Origin: Haemophilus parainfluenzae
GTDB taxonomy: Bacteria > Pseudomonadota > Gammaproteobacteria > Enterobacterales > Pasteurellaceae
Assembly (NCBI RefSeq): GCF_014931375.1
Contig: NZ_CP063117.1
Span: 806,001-870,000, forward strand
Length of the DNA stretch: 64,000 bases
Reading direction: 5' to 3'
Shown here: piece after piece, positions 62,135-64,000 of the stretch
Position numbering within the stretch: position 1 is the first letter of the stretch
Layout of the letters: each line of letters begins with the position of its first letter
Notes under the pieces: model-generated
What the model saw: only the letters and a program-made list of their open reading frames with translations
What the model was told of the DNA's origin: nothing
Databases searched by the model: none
Program-made: the position numbers and the translations under genes

Positions 62135-63118
62135 ATGACCGCACTTAGCGATAAAAAAACAGAATGGCAACCTTCCGCCTCAATTAAAAATTTATTGGCG
62201 CGTGCCAAAATCATAGCTGAAATTCGCCAGTTCTTTACTGAACGTGGATTATTAGAAGTTGAAACCCCTGTTTTAAGTGAGTTTGGCGTAACGGATCTTC
62301 ACCTTTCCACCTTTAATACAGAATTTGTTGCCCCTTTTGATGAACTCTCGAAAACGCTGTGGCTTTCTACCAGCCCGGAATATCACATGAAGCGTTTATT
62401 GGCGGCAGGCAGTGGACCTATTTTTCAAATTGGTAAAGTGTTTCGTAATGAAGAAGCAGGCAATCGCCATAATCCCGAATTCACCATGCTTGAATGGTAT
62501 CGACCGCACTTTGATATGTATCGTCTGATGAATGAAGTGGATGATTTGTTACAACAGATCCTCGATTGTAAACCGGCAGAAACTTTAAGTTATCAGTTTG
62601 TCTTCCAAGAATATGTAGGATTAGATCCATTGTCTGCGACTCGTCAAGAATTGGTGGAAGCAGCACGTAAACACAACTTTATGGCAGATGAAGATGAAGA
62701 TCGTGATACCTTATTACAATTTCTATTCAGTGAAGTGGTGGAACCTAAAATTGGGCAAGAGGCGCCTGTTGCGGTTTATCATTTCCCTTCTTCCCAAGCC
62801 GCGCTTGCACAGCTTAGCCCAGAAGATAGCCGTGTGGCAGAACGTTTTGAGTTTTATTATAAAGGCTTAGAGTTAGCCAACGGTTTCCATGAGCTCACCG
62901 ATGCACGCGAACAACAATACCGCTTTGAAAAAGACAATCGTCTACGGGAAAAAGCAGGCTTGCCACAACGTGAAATTGACTATCGTTTTTTAGGGGCTTT
63001 ACAAGCAGGCATTCCAAATACTTCTGGTGTGGCTTTAGGGGTCGATCGTTTAATTATGATTGCATTAGGCGCAGAAAGTATTAAAGAAGTGATTTCATTT
63101 TCGATAGAATGTGCTTAG
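62135..63118 (+). CDS. epmA: elongation factor P-(R)-beta-lysine ligase
   Basis: The 327-residue class II lysyl-tRNA synthetase paralogue (PoxA/GenX/YjeA) attaches beta-lysine to [59 protein letters not shown] and [15 protein letters not shown] are the catalytic-core motifs; no anticodon domain. The first codons, MTAL, are encoded by a USS that begins at the ATG. Divergent from frdABCD, as in E. coli. Confidence 0.96.
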   Translation: MTALSDKKTEWQPSASIKNLLARAKIIAEIRQFFTERGLLEVETPVLSEFGVTDLHLSTFNTEFVAPFDELSKTLWLSTSPEYHMKRLLAAGSGPIFQIGKVFRNEEAGNRHNPEFTMLEWYRPHFDMYRLMNEVDDLLQQILDCKPAETLSYQFVFQEYVGLDPLSATRQELVEAARKHNFMADEDEDRDTLLQFLFSEVVEPKIGQEAPVAVYHFPSSQAALAQLSPEDSRVAERFEFYYKGLELANGFHELTDAREQQYRFEKDNRLREKAGLPQREIDYRFLGALQAGIPNTSGVALGVDRLIMIALGAESIKEVISFSIECA

Positions 63119-63430
63119 GTTTGCTCAAAAAGTATTCATTATTTCTTCTGGAATGAACAAAAAGGAAGAATAAATTGCTCAAAATCGAGCGATCATTGTA
63201 TAGACAAAATTCTGAAAAGTTCGATGTGAAAGGATGTTTTTGATTAAAAAATATCCTTTTTTGCGCAAAAAATGTGATCTTGATCCGATTTTAGAAAATT
63301 GAAACGGATCCTCCATTGACACTATAGGTTTATTTTGTAATATTTGCGACGTCTATTTCGGAGATTGAACTTTTTATGAAAAATTGCTTCAATCAAAAAT
63401 CATAGGTAACAACCAAAAGGAATAACAATT
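63119..63430 (+). promoter_or_regulatory. epmA-porin intergenic region with terminator and porin promoter
   Basis: No gene is seen. AAAGGAT (63229-63235) and ATCCTTT (63253-63259) with an inner T5/A5 stem and a T run form a terminator. TTGACA (63316-63321), 16-base spacer, TAATAT (63338-63343) is a strong porin promoter with an ~80-base leader. TGTGATCTTGATCCGA (63273-63288) is a half-good CRP site centred ~70 bases before the start site. Confidence 0.7.
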
Positions 63431-64000
63431 ATGAAAAAGACACTAGCAGCATTAATCGTTACTGCATTTGCCGCTTCAGCAGCAAACGCAGCAGTAGTTT
63501 ATGACAACGAAGGTACTAAAGTTGAATTAAACGGTTCTCTTCGTGTAATCATGGAAAAAGCGGATAAAAAAGAATATGACGCCGCTAACCACTCAACTAA
63601 AAAATCTAACTCTGCTTTACGTAATGCAGGCTCGCGTTTTGGCATCACTGTAAAACATAACTTAGATAACGATTTCTATGCGTTAGGTCGTGTAGAGTTC
63701 CGTTTTGATGATACAACTTCTCGTGATAAATTCGGTGGTGTTTATGCTAAACGTGCTTATGTAGGTTTAGGTAGCAAAGCAATCGGCGAGCTCAAATTTG
63801 GTCGTCAACTAACCATCGCGGATGATTTAACTCAAGCGAATGACTATGATTACGGTTTCATTCCAAAAGAAGAATATATCCCAACTGCGGGTACAGGCGT
63901 AGTTCGTTATGACTATAAAGGTATCGAAGGTTTACAATTAAGTGCAAACTATAACTTTGGTCAAACAAATGACGAAAAAGGCAATCCACTTAAACCAGGT
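63431..64000 (+). CDS. ompP2: OmpP2-type porin, 3' truncated by window edge
   Basis: The frame is open for 190 codons to the window end. It starts with signal peptide MKKTLAALIVTAFAASAANA, then AVVYDNEGTKVELNGSLRVI, the conserved first strand of Haemophilus P2/gram-negative general porins. Later segments SRFGITVKHNLDNDFYALGR and ELKFGRQLTIADDLTQAND match strands and loop L3 entry of trimeric 16-strand porins. AAAAGGAATAACAATT precedes the ATG. It is likely the major general diffusion porin, driven by the strong promoter upstream. Confidence 0.9.
   Translation, partial: MKKTLAALIVTAFAASAANAAVVYDNEGTKVELNGSLRVIMEKADKKEYDAANHSTKKSNSALRNAGSRFGITVKHNLDNDFYALGRVEFRFDDTTSRDKFGGVYAKRAYVGLGSKAIGELKFGRQLTIADDLTQANDYDYGFIPKEEYIPTAGTGVVRYDYKGIEGLQLSANYNFGQTNDEKGNPLKPG

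Overview
The window is a chromosomal segment of a Pasteurellaceae bacterium of the Haemophilus group. The main evidence is the very frequent 9-mer AAGTGCGGT and its complement, the Hin-type DNA uptake signal, which is often paired as an inverted repeat at gene ends. Gene orders familiar from Haemophilus support this (plsB-lexA-dapF, djlA-dusC-pyrE-rph, tonB-exbD-exbB next to bcp-dapA-bamC, apaH-ksgA near infA), and so does an OmpP2-type porin. Low GC and several genes I do not associate with H. influenzae Rd (DUF3290/DUF421 pair, alpha carbonic anhydrase, Slam locus) suggest a commensal species such as H. parainfluenzae; that species call is inference.

Layout. 1-4.7 kb: an accessory block with a 5'-truncated DUF3290 gene, a DUF421 gene, a large lipoprotein with coiled coil, helical repeats and a TbpB-like barrel, and a Slam outer-membrane translocator. 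4.7-7.9 kb: tyrP, yicC, ygfZ. 8-12.7 kb: L-lactate uptake and oxidation (lctP, lutABC). 12.8-16.5 kb: anhydro-MurNAc recycling (anmK, murQ) and a phosphohexomutase. 16.7-19.9 kb: a small lipoprotein, menB, menC, aroQ. 20-26.9 kb: accB-accC-yhdT-panF, a frameshifted DMT transporter, prmA, dusB-fis. 27-31.4 kb: tonB-exbD-exbB, bcp, dapA, bamC. 31.5-35.9 kb: a small unknown protein, arfA with an in-gene terminator, an ArsC-like protein, an AI-2E/PerM transporter, trmO, menA, rraA. 36-45.9 kb: a DASS transporter, plsB, lexA, dapF, alpha carbonic anhydrase, dusC, djlA, pyrE, rph. 46-52 kb: SulP transporter, tRNA-Ser, a headless trimeric autotransporter, tRNA-Arg, tRNA-Pro, folD, ndh. 52-56.3 kb: an HI_0552-like gene, apaH, ksgA and two LOS-type glycosyltransferases. 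56.5-58.4 kb: infA and rpsF-priB-rpsR-rplI. 58.5-64 kb: frdABCD, epmA and the start of an OmpP2-like porin.

How the parts work together. Much of the window is housekeeping metabolism suited to a mucosal, oxygen-variable niche: lactate oxidation, menaquinone synthesis (menB, menC, menA) feeding fumarate reductase, NDH-2, and TonB energisation for iron or heme uptake. Surface biology is concentrated in four places: the Slam/lipoprotein pair, the YadA-like adhesin between tRNA genes, the LOS glycosyltransferases, and the porin.

The strongest candidate for an undescribed system is the Slam-linked lipoprotein, whose N-terminal half is a long coiled coil plus five degenerate ~45-residue helical repeats. 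I see no insertion sequence, prophage or CRISPR array.
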